NCBI GenBank assembly: GCA_033439265.1
Contig: JAVTVX010000012.1
Span: forward strand, 37,599,261-37,663,260
Direction of reading: 5' to 3'
Origin: Dillenia suffruticosa
Taxonomy: Eukaryota; Streptophyta; Magnoliopsida; Dilleniales; Dilleniaceae
Length of the DNA stretch: 64,000 bases
Positions 1 through 17,050 of the stretch are shown one piece after another. Under the pieces are notes generated by a model, which was not told the DNA's origin, searched no databases, and saw only the letters and a program-made list of their open reading frames with translations. The translations under genes and the position numbers were made by a program. How positions within the stretch are numbered: position 1 is the stretch's first letter; every line of letters begins with the position of its first letter.

Positions 1-530
1 AATGTTCATAATTTAGATCATATATAGTTTCATGATTTATGTTTCCAGTTTTTTTTATTTTTCTTCATATATATATATATATTTAGTCAAGATTATATGT
101 GATTGTATTATATTGTTATTGTAAATTTATTTTAATTTTTCTTATGACAATACAGGAAGTCGTGCTTAAAATTGTGATGAAGGTAATGATTTTTTCGATG
201 ATGATGATGATGGTGGAAGTCGTGCTTAAAATTGTGTACTTTTATTTGACTGTTATATTTTGATACTCGTTACATTGATTTTTTTGGTTATGTATGGTTA
301 TTGATATTTTAACATTTAGACTTGATATTGCTTTTATCTTTGATATTACTATTATGATTTCTTGTTGAATTTTTAATTTATTGATCTTATTGAATAGTTA
401 ATTATATTGATGAGTATAGATGAATGAAATTTGATATAAAAAATGATTTGGATGATTAATTGTTGATGGGGTTGGATGAATATGTATAAATACAGGTTAT
501 ATAGGGAAAAATGGTTCAAATATGTCAATA
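1..530. other. AT-rich non-coding DNA with a short direct repeat
   Basis: No gene is supported here. A 22-bp segment beginning GGAAGTCGTGCT occurs exactly at 155-176 and again at 215-236, 60 bp apart. Between the copies is a GAT-repeat stretch that reads as a run of aspartates ending in a stop. This could be the tail of a decayed ORF, but I cannot name it. Confidence 0.4.
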
Positions 531-1205
531 AAATTTATTTTTGTCGCAAAATACATATTCATCGCAAAATTTGTCCCTGAAAACTATATTCGTTGTAAAT
601 TTTGTTACTAAAATTGAATTATAAATTTTGATTAACGATGAATTTTGCAACGAAAAACATTTGTCGCAAATTTACGACAAATTCTGCGACGAATTTTTTT
701 TCGTTCCTAATTTGTCACGAATTCCATTTCGTTGCAAAAATTCTGACGAAAAAAACTATTCGTCGCAAATTTTTGATGAAAATTAGATTCGTGACAAATA
801 TGCGACAAAAAATATTTCGTGGCAAATTTGTGATAAATTATTTTTCGTTCGTAATTTGCGACGAATAACTTATTCATTGCAAAATTTGCAACAAATAAAA
901 TTTTCGTCATAAATTTTACAACGAAAATTTTATTTGTTGCAAATTTGCGATGAAAATTTTATTTGTTGCACATTTGCGACGAATAAAATTTTCTTTGCTA
1001 AGTTCATTGTACATTTGTGATGAATTTTACGACAAAAAAATATTTGTTGGAAATTTTTACGACGAATAATTAGTTTTTCGTTTTAAAATTTTGTGACGGC
1101 TTATTAGCAACGAAAAAAATTTGTTACAAAATTCGTCGCAAATTTGTTTTTGGACGAATTTTTCTTGCAAATTTGTCGCAAATTGATTTTTTTTTTTGTT
1201 GTGAA
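530..1205. mobile_element. Degenerate CACTA-like repeat remnant rich in TCGTCGCAAA/GCGACGAA motifs
   Basis: The stretch is packed with diverged copies of TTTGCGACGAA and its complement TTCGTCGCAAA in both orientations. This is the same subterminal motif family as the block at 43210-46066. The right side ends in a T run followed by TTGTTGTG, which resembles a decayed CACTA terminus (the intact form is TTTTTGTAGTG). No left terminus or target duplication is visible, and the short ORFs here are by-products of the repeats. The CACTA assignment is inferred from motif type and from similarity to the second block. Confidence 0.45.
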
Positions 1206-4200
1206 ACTCAATATCAAAAGTTCCAAATTACTCATCTAACTCTCCAAAGTTAGATATTAGTTTTGATTTTGGAGAAGGGATTAAGGGTTTAGAATTGTCA
1301 CAAAAAAGGAAGAATCAAGGGTTTGGTGACACCAAACTCGAAAGATTCTTTAGAAATAAAAATAAGGTGTTATAAACTTCCTATCCCAAGATTTAATTTA
1401 TCTAACTACTTATCCATTTGGATTTGGAAGATTTTAAAATCACATTAAGTGAGAGAAAAATAATTTTTGAATGTTAGAGTTTTGGGTTGACTTGGATAGA
1501 TTGATATTGATATTTGTGATAACTTGATATCTATTAGGGGTTGAACAAAACTAATCGAAATAAGATCTTTGTTGTAGAGAAATTTGAAAGTGACTACCCT
1601 CCCTAACACTGTTAATAGATTAATTATTATGTTCGTAAATGAGAAAATATTTTTTTTGGTTTTTTAAAATATTTTTCTTTAACTTGGATTTATATAATAT
1701 TTTGTGAATATGGATTATTTCTTGAAAATATCTTGATTTTGAGCCATGAAACTTATGCACTTGCAAATGTATTATGTGTCATGCTAAATTTTTTCATGGA
1801 AATTGTTGTTGAACTCATAAATTGAGATATTTTGTTGAATCTTTATGGTATATATTATGTTGTTTTGTAAAATGGTGCATGCTTAGAATGTGAATACCTA
1901 TATATATATGTGATGATTAGTCTAAACTTTCACGGTTCAATTTTATAGGGCAGCGTGGAGAGGTTGTTAGACTTGAGGGGGTAGACATAGTACAGCAATA
2001 CCCATTCTCTGTCGGATTAACTTGACTGTACCACTTTGGAGGTCTCGAGCTAATGCCAAAATTGGAATTGATATTTATGATCAATAAAAATTGAAAACTC
2101 CTTCACGATTCTACCATTGGTCTAGACCAAACCATTGGTGGAAAGATTTTAAGACAAAGCCCTTGATTTTAAAAACAAGTGCATATTGAACGCTCATTAT
2201 GTTTCATGGAAAATTATGACTTTTGTAGAAGAATGCCAAGACGATTTCATGATGTTTTTGTTTGAATCAAAAATATGGATTTAAAAATATCGTGTGATAT
2301 TATCATACTCACCACTCATTTTCTTACACAACTATACCATTATACTCTGCTTACTAAGTATTTTTATACTTATTTCTTCATTTCTTATTCTTTTTAAAGG
2401 AAGCGTAGAGACAAAAAGCACTTCACTACGAGCTAGATCCGATCGAGGAGAGAGCCTGCCACACCCAACTATTGTATTGGTTTTTCTTAGGTATGGATTT
2501 TTGAGACTTATTGATGGACCCATTGGAGAGCATTATAAAGTTGAAAACTCTTCATGTAATATATTCTATATTTTTTTTTTTCTAAAGTTGAAAATTATAT
2601 TTTGGAAATCATGTTATGAAATATTTAAAATTTAATTGTCTCTCACATAATTTTGGTTCTAATATTTTATGTGCTAGATTTCTTAATTTGAAAAATGGTA
2701 TTATCATAGCCTGATATTATCTTAGGGTACGTGCTAGTGATGGCACGTACTTCTAGATCATGCAGAAGTTGTCGCGTGTTTGAACTCGAGAGTCTAACAA
2801 ATTATCTCAAAAAAAGGTGAGGTTTTTTTATTTATTTTATTTTTATGATTTTTTATGGTGACTAGAAGTTTAGAATGACAATGGTGGAGATGTGGGTCTA
2901 AGGTTCAAATACTAAGTCGAACCTTTTTTTTGGAGAACAATTGAAATTCACATATAGAGAAAGGAGGATTCGGAAGAAATCAATTTGACTTTTTTGGGAC
3001 AACAATTGGGATTTGAATATACAGAGTGGAGGAATCAAAAGAAATCAACTAAGACTCTAAGAGGCAAGTGCAGGGCATACATGAGTAAGAAAGATTTATT
3101 GGTGAGGGTTGTGCAAAGAAAGGGAGGATAGATTTTTCTAACTAGACTTTGATACCATATTAGAAGAGACTTATTAGGAGAGTAAATTCTGTTTTATATT
3201 TAGATAATAATATTTCACTATATATAGAAGATTATAAGAGTATACATATGCTCGAGTGTGTATTTATTCAATGTATGGTTAGATACATGATTGATTATTA
3301 AGTTAAATATAAGGTAAAATATTAGGTTAAATATAAGGGTTAAATATTTAATCAAACCATGCTAGATGTAATAGTCAAATATTCCATCACTGTATGCATG
3401 GCTAGTCTTACCATTGATGATCTCCCGACTATTGTGTGTCATTGTTGGCGATGTGAGTGGGGAAGAGAATGGAGGAAGGGTGGGGAGGAGGGAGGCGAAG
3501 ACAGAAACTACGTCACATCTATTTGGAGTAAGGATTTCAAATTTTAAAACAAAATTCTAATATTAATAAATTCAATATAAATATTTTCTAATAATAAAAT
3601 AATAAATTGAGTAACCAGGAAGATCAGTTGAATTTTTTATTATTTAAATTCGTATGCAAGTAGACTCGATTATTTAATTGAAAAATCCGTCCTTAACCAC
3701 TTTTTTGAAGGAAAAAAAATCTACTTCGTCAAGTTGGATTAATCTGGAATAATTGAGAACCAATCGGTGAACTATTGCCATCCATAAACTTAACGAGGCT
3801 TGAACACCGCAAAGAAATACAAAGAGCAGCCAGCAATATGCGAACACATGTATATTACCCCGCTTAGGGCAGATGCCAGCAACAATTTTCTTATTGACCC
3901 TCCATTATACCTTAGAACCGGCAATTTTCTTCCAACCCCCGAAATTTCTGAACCAAACGTTATGGCAGTTGTTCCAGCTTCCTAACTATACAAGCTCCCA
4001 CACTGACTTAGCACCAAATCTCTGATTATAGTTCCTTGAAAGATAGGGAGTGCTTTTTAAGGATTTCCGCCACCTTATTATACAAAATTAATAGACTTTC
4101 GTTTTTCCTGGGAGTGGAAGATACATAAAAAATTAGACAAACAACTCAAGTCACAGAAACGAATGATCCGAATCTGTTTGCTGTCTTGTAGAACAAAAGC

Positions 4201-5047
4201 AGAAGTCATTCAATAAACGTGGACGTCATTTACAATGAAGGCAATTGTTCCAGGAGCCAGCGCCAATTGAGCATCCTTTCAACATATCCAATACCATTCC
4301 TTTACCCTTGTAGAAGTCAACGGAATAAGGAAAAAATATACATGGAACTCATGGGCCAAATAAAAATGAAGTATCTATGGGATTGGGAGCCTTCAGCTCA
4401 GCCACAGATAAGCACAGAAAACCTTGTTTGTGGGCTTGCTCATTTCATTTTCTGGTTTTCAAGTTAAAACAGAAAAGGCTCCTTACTAGGAACCTAGTCT
4501 TGGCACTACAAAAGGTCTCTTTCCCCCAATCCGTTCCGATCAAAAAAGATGGGGGCCCACCTTTTTTTTTTTGCTGCAAAATTCAAGAGCCTTTTATTTA
4601 TTTATTTATTGGGGAGAATCCACAAGATCTTGGCATCACTATTTTCTTTGCGAAATATACAAAAGTTAGTTGGGATTGAAATCATGTAGTGGTAGAGAAG
4701 ATAAGGAATGAATGAAGGAATCCTCTCTTTGGGAATAATATCTGGATAAATTATCGAGTTTAAGTTGGTTTTAGCCTTTTCTAATATGGAAGAAAAAACG
4801 TTACCTAAAACAAAACAAACTCTGCAGGATCTAAGGAATGATATGATAGGCTTCTGTTCCTCTGTTTTAGTATCTCTCTAATTCTACCCAACCAATCTGC
4901 TCTCTCTATCCCCCCCCCCCCTCTGCCATAGAATTTCCGAACAAAAAGAGGTGTATGTTGTTTGGAATTGCTCTGCCCACTTTTAATTTAGTTCTTTTCA
5001 TTACGAAATACATATAAAGACAATTTTTATGGGTTTACAAACGCAAA
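1206..5047. other. Gene-poor AT-rich intergenic region
   Basis: No gene is supported. A few pieces look repeat-derived, including a segment around 2840-2925 with a GGTTCAAAT box that faintly resembles a tRNA-derived SINE. The stretch 3800-3985 is free of stops on the plus strand and nearly so on the minus strand, but it matches no family I recognise. A C-run lies at about 4911-4921. The proximal promoter of the subtilase gene lies at the right end. Confidence 0.5.
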
Positions 5048-5057
5048 TATATAAATA
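5048..5057 (+). promoter_or_regulatory. Probable TATA box of the subtilase gene
   Basis: TATATAAATA is a consensus-quality TATA element. It lies 71 bp upstream of the predicted start codon at 5128 and would put transcription start near 5080-5090, giving a short 5' leader of about 40-50 nt. Position and sequence fit, but there is no expression evidence. Confidence 0.6.
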
Positions 5058-5127
5058 AAATCTGAGCAGCAGGGTAGAAAAACATTTGATCAGGGAGTTT
5101 CGAAAGAGAGAGAGAATACACAAAAAA

Positions 5128-9718
<4,591 letters not shown>

Positions 9719-10490
9719 ATGTCCTGCAACTGCCAGGCTAAAAATCAACTGCTTAATGATATTTGTTGAAATAGGGCATAAAGTGCCTTCTGCAACTCTT
9801 AAATCATTGTTTTTGATTTAGTCATTAATGTTCCTCTCTCCCATTTCCTCAATTTTGAGGGCAAGGTTGTGTTCTTCAGCTGGGAAACCCTAACTAGACT
9901 AACCAACTGACAGGACTTGGATCCATCCCATAGGAGGGAAGGGCGAATTTTTCTTGGCATTGCCTTCTTTATTCTGTTTCTTGGCAGTTGGTCAATTCTA
10001 TCTGTTAACCATCATATTTTGTACATTTATATCCGGCACAGGTAGGAAATTTCAGCATCAACTAAAACAAAGTTGATTAATTAGAATTAATTAAAATTAG
10101 AATTTTCGTTTTTAATGCAATTGTATTTATACTTTTACATTATTTTATAAAAAAAAAATGTTTAATTTAGTGTAGACAATTGTTGCATCTATTTAAAAAA
10201 AAAATAACAATTATTATTTTGATTGTGATAATAATAATAATAATACATGTATAGTATAAATTAGTAAAAAGTAAAAAATACACCTAAACAAATGTGGGGA
10301 CCTTCTTAAATGGGGATGGGATGAGATGAAGAGTAAACAATAGCCACACAGACGCAAGGAGATTGGCGGGCTTTAGCCTATTGGTTGAATGGAAACATGT
10401 AAAGAATAGGATAGGTGGATGTACATTGCACAACACCACCCCCAAAAGTGCTGCTGCCCTGCTGGAACGGGACCTCGGATTATATACAAG
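9719..10490. other. Intergenic region between subtilase and GH36 genes
   Basis: This contains the subtilase 3' UTR and then AT-rich DNA with poly-A runs and an ATA/ATT-rich stretch at about 10140-10270. No coding exon is supported. The last few hundred bases are the likely promoter of the downstream gene. Confidence 0.5.
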
Positions 10491-10496
10491 AGAAAA
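10491..10496 (+). promoter_or_regulatory. Possible TATA box of the GH36 gene
   Basis: A TATATA core in the context GATTATATACAAG lies about 300 bp upstream of the start codon at 10795. The resulting leader would be about 270 nt and would contain a C-rich tract at about 10620-10647. It is the best TATA-like site in the interval, but it is unproven. Confidence 0.35.
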
Positions 10497-10794
10497 AGAC
10501 AAAAAGGGGCTAAGGCCATCCACGTATATTCCAATCCACTCCACAGTGCCATTGCCATTGGATGAAGGTGAACAGAGAAGTTAACAGAAGCTAAGCAGAG
10601 AACAGCAGCAAACTGACAGCCCCACCCCCCACCCCCCACCCCCCACGTAGCTTCTGTGTCAAATCATTATTGGAAAGAGGTGAGGTCTGATGAGATTGAG
10701 AAGTGCGGTGCAGTGAAGGAACAGAAATAGAATCAGAATATCTGTCTCTTTTTAGACCGATAAGAGTGGAAAGAGAGTAAGAGGTGGGGCCGAA

Positions 10795-13700
10795 ATGGGC
10801 AGGTTTCCCTCGTCGCTGCAGCTTAATAATGGCCGGTTCTTTTTCTCATTCCCAACAACGACAATATGGAAACTGCAACAATTGCAGCAGCCCAGAATCT
10901 TCTACTTGTCCGCCAACAACAGCGACATTTCTTTGAGGTATGGAAATGAGAGGGGGAAGCATTCGGTATCAACGTTGAGCACAAAATGCCCAAGCCCAAA
11001 CCCAAAGATAATAAGGGATGGAGATGGGTGCCTCAGCCTCTGTTTCCATAATGGAAGAGTTGTTGCCCTCCCTCTCTCCTCCATTCCAGACAACATTCAT
11101 TTTACTTATCTCAATTCCTCCGACTCTTCTTCTTCTACTGCTGCTGCTGCCTTCCTTGGCGCCTCTTCCCCCAATCCTTCTTCTCGACATGTTTTCAAGC
11201 TGGGCCTTATTCAGTAGGTTATGTTTCTCCTCCTCCATTGATTGATATCTGTTTTAAACAGGAATGTCCGTTCCCATTTGTCTAGTATAAATCACTGCCA
11301 CTACGTTTACTGCTTCCATAGGAATCCGAAATGAATAAGCTGTTCATTTTACCCTTCTATTTGCTTGGCTGGTGCAGGGATTCCAGACTTCTATGTTTAT
11401 TTAGATTTAAAATTTGGTGGATGATACCCCGCTCGGGTAGATGTGGAAGTGACATTCCTGTTGAGACTCAGATGCTGCTCCTAGAAACACACCACCACGA
11501 CTCCAATGCCAATGAAACCACATCTTATATTCTTTTTCTGCCTGCACTAGACGGTGATTTCAGAAGCAGTTTGCAAGGCAATTCCAATAATGAACTTGAA
11601 TTCTGTGTTGAGAGTGGTAAGAGTAGTTTTCCTTCAGCTCTCACCCCCACACCAAGTAAAAAAAATTTCTCGAGGTCTCCTTTTTTGCTGTGGAATAAAC
11701 CTATGATAACACGCAGGCTGCTATGCATAAGTTATTGTATCCTCTGACTCTGTTTAGCCATCAGACATGCTCTGAAGCATGCAAGTATGGTGTCGCAAAA
11801 CTCCTCATGACGTTTGGACCGCCATTTTACGTGCTGATATTTTTTTAATCACTTCATGCTGCTTCATCTAATTGTGGGCTTCTTTTCAATTTCTAGGTGA
11901 TCCTGCTCTAGTTACATCAAAATGTCTGAAAGCTGTACTCGTGAATTATGGAGATAATCCGTTCGACCTGATAAAGGAATCCATGAAGTAGGTTGGCTAT
12001 CTGCTGATTCTTTTTTTCTTTTCTTTTTTTTTTTTTCTTTCCTTTTTAGTTCAATGGCCTATTTCTGCACTTACATTGTATGCTAATGCTAGGCTTTCCA
12101 TTTTTTTGGTAACTCACTTACCATGACATAGCGGATGGTAGCTTCATCATCAGTCATGTGAATTTATGGCTTGCCTCTTGTGTCTCTGAAATGTATAGTC
12201 TTACCTCGGGATTTTGATTTTGAGCAGGATACTACAAATGCACGTCGGAGACTTTGCACTCCGGGAAACTAAACAGGCAAGCCCTGTGCTATGCCCAATT
12301 TTTTTCAACAAGCATCTAAATATCATCTTTAGCACTGTCATATTGCAAAATAAGAACTCGATTGCCTTTCTGATGCAGTTGCCTGGCATTTTGGATTTGT
12401 TTGGATGGTGTACATGGGATGCTTTTTATACAGAAGTCTGTCCACAGGGAATTAAAGAAGGACTGGAAAGGTTGCTTTCTGACACTTGCCATGTTTGCAT
12501 CCTCATTTCTAACTCTGATGGAATCTTTCATGGCTTTGATTCGTACACCTAGAGATCTTTGAATTGGGCCTTGATGATGGTCTTTAGCAGTTTAGGCTTG
12601 ACTGAGAATTGGATTAACAAATAGAAAATCTATGTGATTAGAATTACATCACGGGACCGCAGATGAGTTAAAATTTCCTCGTAAACAAGAAAGGGCTCAG
12701 TAGTAAAAAATTATTACTTCAGTGGGAAGCACTTTTATTATTTGAAGCAAGATAAATTGTTTGACATGAGATGGAAATTACTTATGATATTATGGGCATC
12801 CGTACTACAAGTACCATCTCTCCTTAAGTTATATGTATCAATGCATGCTTGGCATGGCTTAACCAAGGTAAGTGAGGTGTATCAATTTTCAAAGCTTTTC
12901 TTGGCTGAGCTGTATATGACATTTTTAGCTTGTGTTTTGCAACCTAGATTTTGATTTTCCGGATGAATTTCAATTTCAGAACCCCTGATCAGAAATTAGA
13001 AAATCTGATTTTGAATTCCTTATCTCCAGGAGAAATTTTAATCACCGTTGCTAGCTTTGATTCCTACCACAAAATAGTTTGCTTTGTAAACCCTGTTGAA
13101 TCCAGTTCCTCTTTCTGTTATGCTCCTGGAGTTATTGTTACCTCATATAGAACTTCCATTGCTTCTTTCAGCCTGTCTCAAGGAGGCACTCCTGCAAGGT
13201 TTTTGATTATAGATGATGGTTGGCAAGATATAACTAATGAGTTTCAACAAGAGGGGGAGCCTTATGTTGAAGGGTCACAGTAAGCCCACCCACTCATTCC
13301 TTCTCGATTAAGAACCTCCCCCCCCCCACCCTCTCTCTCTGGTGTATTTCTTTGCTTGGAAGTAGAAATATGCAAATGAATGCCCCCCCACCCATTGTTT
13401 AACTTGCTTAATAATCTGTAATTTGCAGGTTTGGTGCCAGATTAGTCAGCATCAAGGAGAATGGGAAGTTTGGAATAACGGACGGAGGTCCAAGTGATAA
13501 ACCTAATAATCTCAAGGATTTTATTCAAGAGATCAAAAGAAAATATGGGCTTAAGTATGTTATCACAATGACCCTGCAATTCCGGCCTTTACCTAAGATA
13601 AGAGCATTAACAAATCAGCACTGAAGTACTTGATACAGTTGCTGTTAGGCAGCACCACATGGACAATAATTATCTTGAACTTCAATCTCATAGTGTTTTT

Positions 13701-16186
13701 CTCTGCTAATGCCTACACATCCTTGGTGTGCCTTAAATTTTCAGGTATGTCTATGTGTGGCATGCGCTAATGGGGCATTGGGGAGGACCTGATCCAGATG
13801 CACCAGGAATGAAACGATACGATGTGAAATTGCGGTTCCCCCAACAGTCACCAGGGAATCTAGCAAATAAGAACGATATAGCAATGGACAGGATGGAGAA
13901 GTATGGAGTTGGTACAATTGATCCAACCAAAATATCTGAGTTTTATGATGATCTACACAAATATATTGTGTCACAGGGTGTGGATGGGGTTAAAGTTGAT
14001 GTGCAAAATATCCTGGAGACCCTTGCAGCTGGCTTAGGGGGTCGGGTCTCTCTCACTAGACATTTCCAACAGGCTCTAGAGAAGTCCATAGCCACTAACT
14101 TCCAAGACAACAGCATAATCTGCTGCATGGGTCAGAGCACTGATTCTGTTTACCAGTAAAGATACCATGAACTCCCATCTCATTGAAATTTACTTTGTAA
14201 ACATAATAGGTGCAGTGCAGTGTATCAATCCAGAAACTTGCATCACTCACAGTGGAAATGGGTAAAATTGCCATACGTACTGTGGAGGCCTCGGAAGACT
14301 GATTAGCTAGTGTGGTAATTAAAAAAGAAAAAAGAACTGCCAAGGTGATTTTGGCTGGAAATTCACAGTATCATGCACTTTTATTCTATCCTATGAGGAT
14401 GATCTCTCTCTCCCTATCTCTTGAAGATGTATCTTCTATTATAGCAATGAGATATTTTGAAGATTGCTAGTATGTTTAACTTTGACAAGCGTAACCCTTT
14501 ACAGTGATTCTCCACATATGCAGTTCAAAAACAAGTGCTATTACCCGAGCATCTGATGATTACTATCCAAGAGATCCTACATCACAGACACTGCATATAG
14601 CTGCCGTAGCTTTCAACAGCATTTTTCTGGGAGAAGTTTTTGTTCCAGACTGGGATATGTTCTATGTACGATGTGAACCATTTTTTAATTTTGGAATTAA
14701 AATAATATTCTTTCTACTTAACTGCTCCCCAGCACTCATTGTTGCTTTTAAAAAAACTTTTCAGAGCCGTCATTATGCAGCAGAGTTTCATGCAATTGCT
14801 CGAGCCGTGGGAGGTTGTGCGGTCTATGTGAGGTAAATATCTGCCGAGGGAAAAAATCTCATAATGGACACACCAGAAAGGAAAAAAATATAAATAAAGC
14901 ATATGTTTGATCTCAACAACTCTATGTGAGGTTATGGGTTCTCCAGATGTCTCGATCTCAATGCATGAGAAATTGCCTCTCTGATTCGTTTCTCCTTTGT
15001 GTTTGGAAACTGCTGGACTGCATCTAGAAAAGAAACACAGAGAAAGTAATTGCATACAAGTTAAGAGGCTCAAGAAATATGGGTCACTTAGTCATCAAGC
15101 ATTCTGCATACAAATTGACATGGATCCATTTGGTCTATGTATTATAAATGCACAACATCGGAACATCAGTTTCTGATCATACATGTTTTCTTGCAATCCA
15201 AATTGATGGCTTGTCCAGAACCTCTTTCCTAAACTCTTCGTCCCAACCAAAAAAAAAAAAAAAAAAAATCAATTTTTTGGTATAAATGAGAAAATGATGA
15301 CTTTATTGTATTTGTATTCTTTGTGGGTACAGTGATAAACCCGGCCATCATGACTTTAAGATACTTAAAAGACTTGTACTTCCTGATGGAACTGTGCTCA
15401 GAGCAAAGTATCCTGGGAGGCCATCAAGAGACTGCTTATTTGTGGACCCAGTTATGGATGGGAAGAGGTACTTCGTATACATTAGTTATAGAGTCATATT
15501 TGAAGATGAACCCCGGTTTCAGTTTATTTACAGTTTCTCATTTGCTGCCTCCTTGGGTGTTTCTTTCTTTTCTTTTTTTTTTTAAATTAAAGCATAGTCT
15601 CCTAAAGATTTGGAACTTGAACAAACTCACTGGAGTTATAGGCGTCTTCAATTGCCATGGAGCTGGAATCTGGCCCTGTATGAAAACCAGTGTAGAGCAA
15701 AATGCTGGAATTGAGATTGAGCTGTCTGCGGAAGTTTCTCCTGCTGACATCGAGTATTTTGAAGAGGTAGCTGGGGAGATATGGACAGGGGATTGTGCAA
15801 TCTTCTCCTTCACGGCAAGATCTCTGTCTCGATTACCAGAAGAAAAATCATTCTCGGTGACCCTCAAGAGCCTCGAGTGTGATGTTTTCACTATATCCCC
15901 TATCAAGGCTTTCTTCAGTGGCAGGGTTGAGTGTGCAGCCATTGGGTTAATAGATATGTACAACTCTGGAGGAGCTGTGGAGGCGATTGATGAATATGCG
16001 AGTAGTGAGAGCTTAAGCATCAGGGGCAAAGGAGAAGGTCGTTTTGGGGCTTATTCGAGTGCAAGGCCCAAGTCTTGTTACCTTGACTCCCAGCAACTGG
16101 ACTTCAGTTTCAGAGGCGAAGATAATCTCTTGACGGTTACAGTACCCATGGGAACAGCCTCTTGGAACATGACTATTTCTTACTGA
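10795..16186 (+). CDS. Raffinose synthase / alkaline alpha-galactosidase-like GH36 protein (SIP1/DIN10-like)
   Basis: Family members transfer galactose from galactinol to sucrose or hydrolyse raffinose-type sugars. Twelve exons join in frame: 10795-11213, 11378-11616, 11897-11987, 12228-12276, 12379-12470, 13172-13279, 13429-13554, 13745-14155, 14524-14665, 14765-14832, 15333-15467, 15598-16186, giving 822 residues. Family hallmarks are [40 protein letters not shown] with the nucleophile Asp460, [10 protein letters not shown] with the acid/base Asp523, PDWDMFYS, and [19 protein letters not shown]. Related enzymes are usually about 750-780 residues. The first 60 or so residues here are rich in Ser, Thr, Gln and Arg and precede the conserved start, so they may be a plastid transit peptide. 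Intron 12277-12378 has a GC donor. True raffinose synthase cannot be told from alpha-galactosidase by sequence alone. Confidence 0.9.
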
Positions 16187-16586
16187 TGATGGCTACTTGA
16201 AAAGAAAGCTATATGATCCAACCCGCTCACTATCACCGATTGCCTTGTTTTTTTTTCACCAATTTTTTTGTTGTTGCACAAACAATTTTAATTTGAATTT
16301 GAAGAAATACCGACCACCATCTTACCCATTTTATTTATTCATTGTGTCGGTAAAATGGAGGACTTGAATGTATTAAAAAGAAAGAAATAGATCGTATTGC
16401 TTGAAATTTTACAAGAATAATCCTACACACAAACCAACCAACATTCTTAAATCTAACCTACTCAAAATTTGGAAATGATCGGTTGGTTGGTGGCTGGAGG
16501 CATGATTGTCGGTTAAGGATAGCCGGTGGACTGAGAGAGTCCTAATGAAGTGAAGCTTCAACCGGGCAACGGAGACCGTTAGAGTT

Positions 16587-17050
16587 TGTTAGAGTTTGTG
16601 ACTCAATCACACAACGGAAGCAATAATAAATAATCTTTCAGAATCGTAAAAATTCAAATTCACGGTATATCTCAATCGATGATACAAGAAATCTCAAGAA
16701 CCACAAATTCTGAACACAAACAATTCGTAGTCGGGATGATAGTCACGTATAACAAACTACCAATACAAAATCACGATATCTCAACCTTCTAATCCGATGA
16801 TAACAGTAACACAATGATTCCCTTCTCGGAATTTTGTTAACCTTCTATATTGTGTTTTGTACTTGTATTTCTAATTAAAAGCAACAAGAAAAAACAAAAG
16901 CCTTATTCACTCACGTAAGACTAGTGTGTTTTGAATGATGGGAAGGTTAGGAGGTTAAGGATAATGGGTGATTACCCATTATCCATTAACTCCCTAATTC
17001 AAAAATTTTACCTAATTAAAAAATGTCCCACGTGGGCATCATCTTTTACC
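16587..17050 (-). repeat. 3' LTR of the copia element (left copy)
   Basis: It starts TGTTAGAGTTTGTGACTC and ends near CATCATCTTTTACC. It aligns through its whole length with the right copy at 21996, with small indels. A 10-bp near-duplication, GTTAGAGTTT, directly abuts its outer edge at about 16579-16588. Just inside, 17054-17064 reads as a purine-rich tract on the minus strand (GTTGGAGATA), a plausible polypurine tract. Confidence 0.85.
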
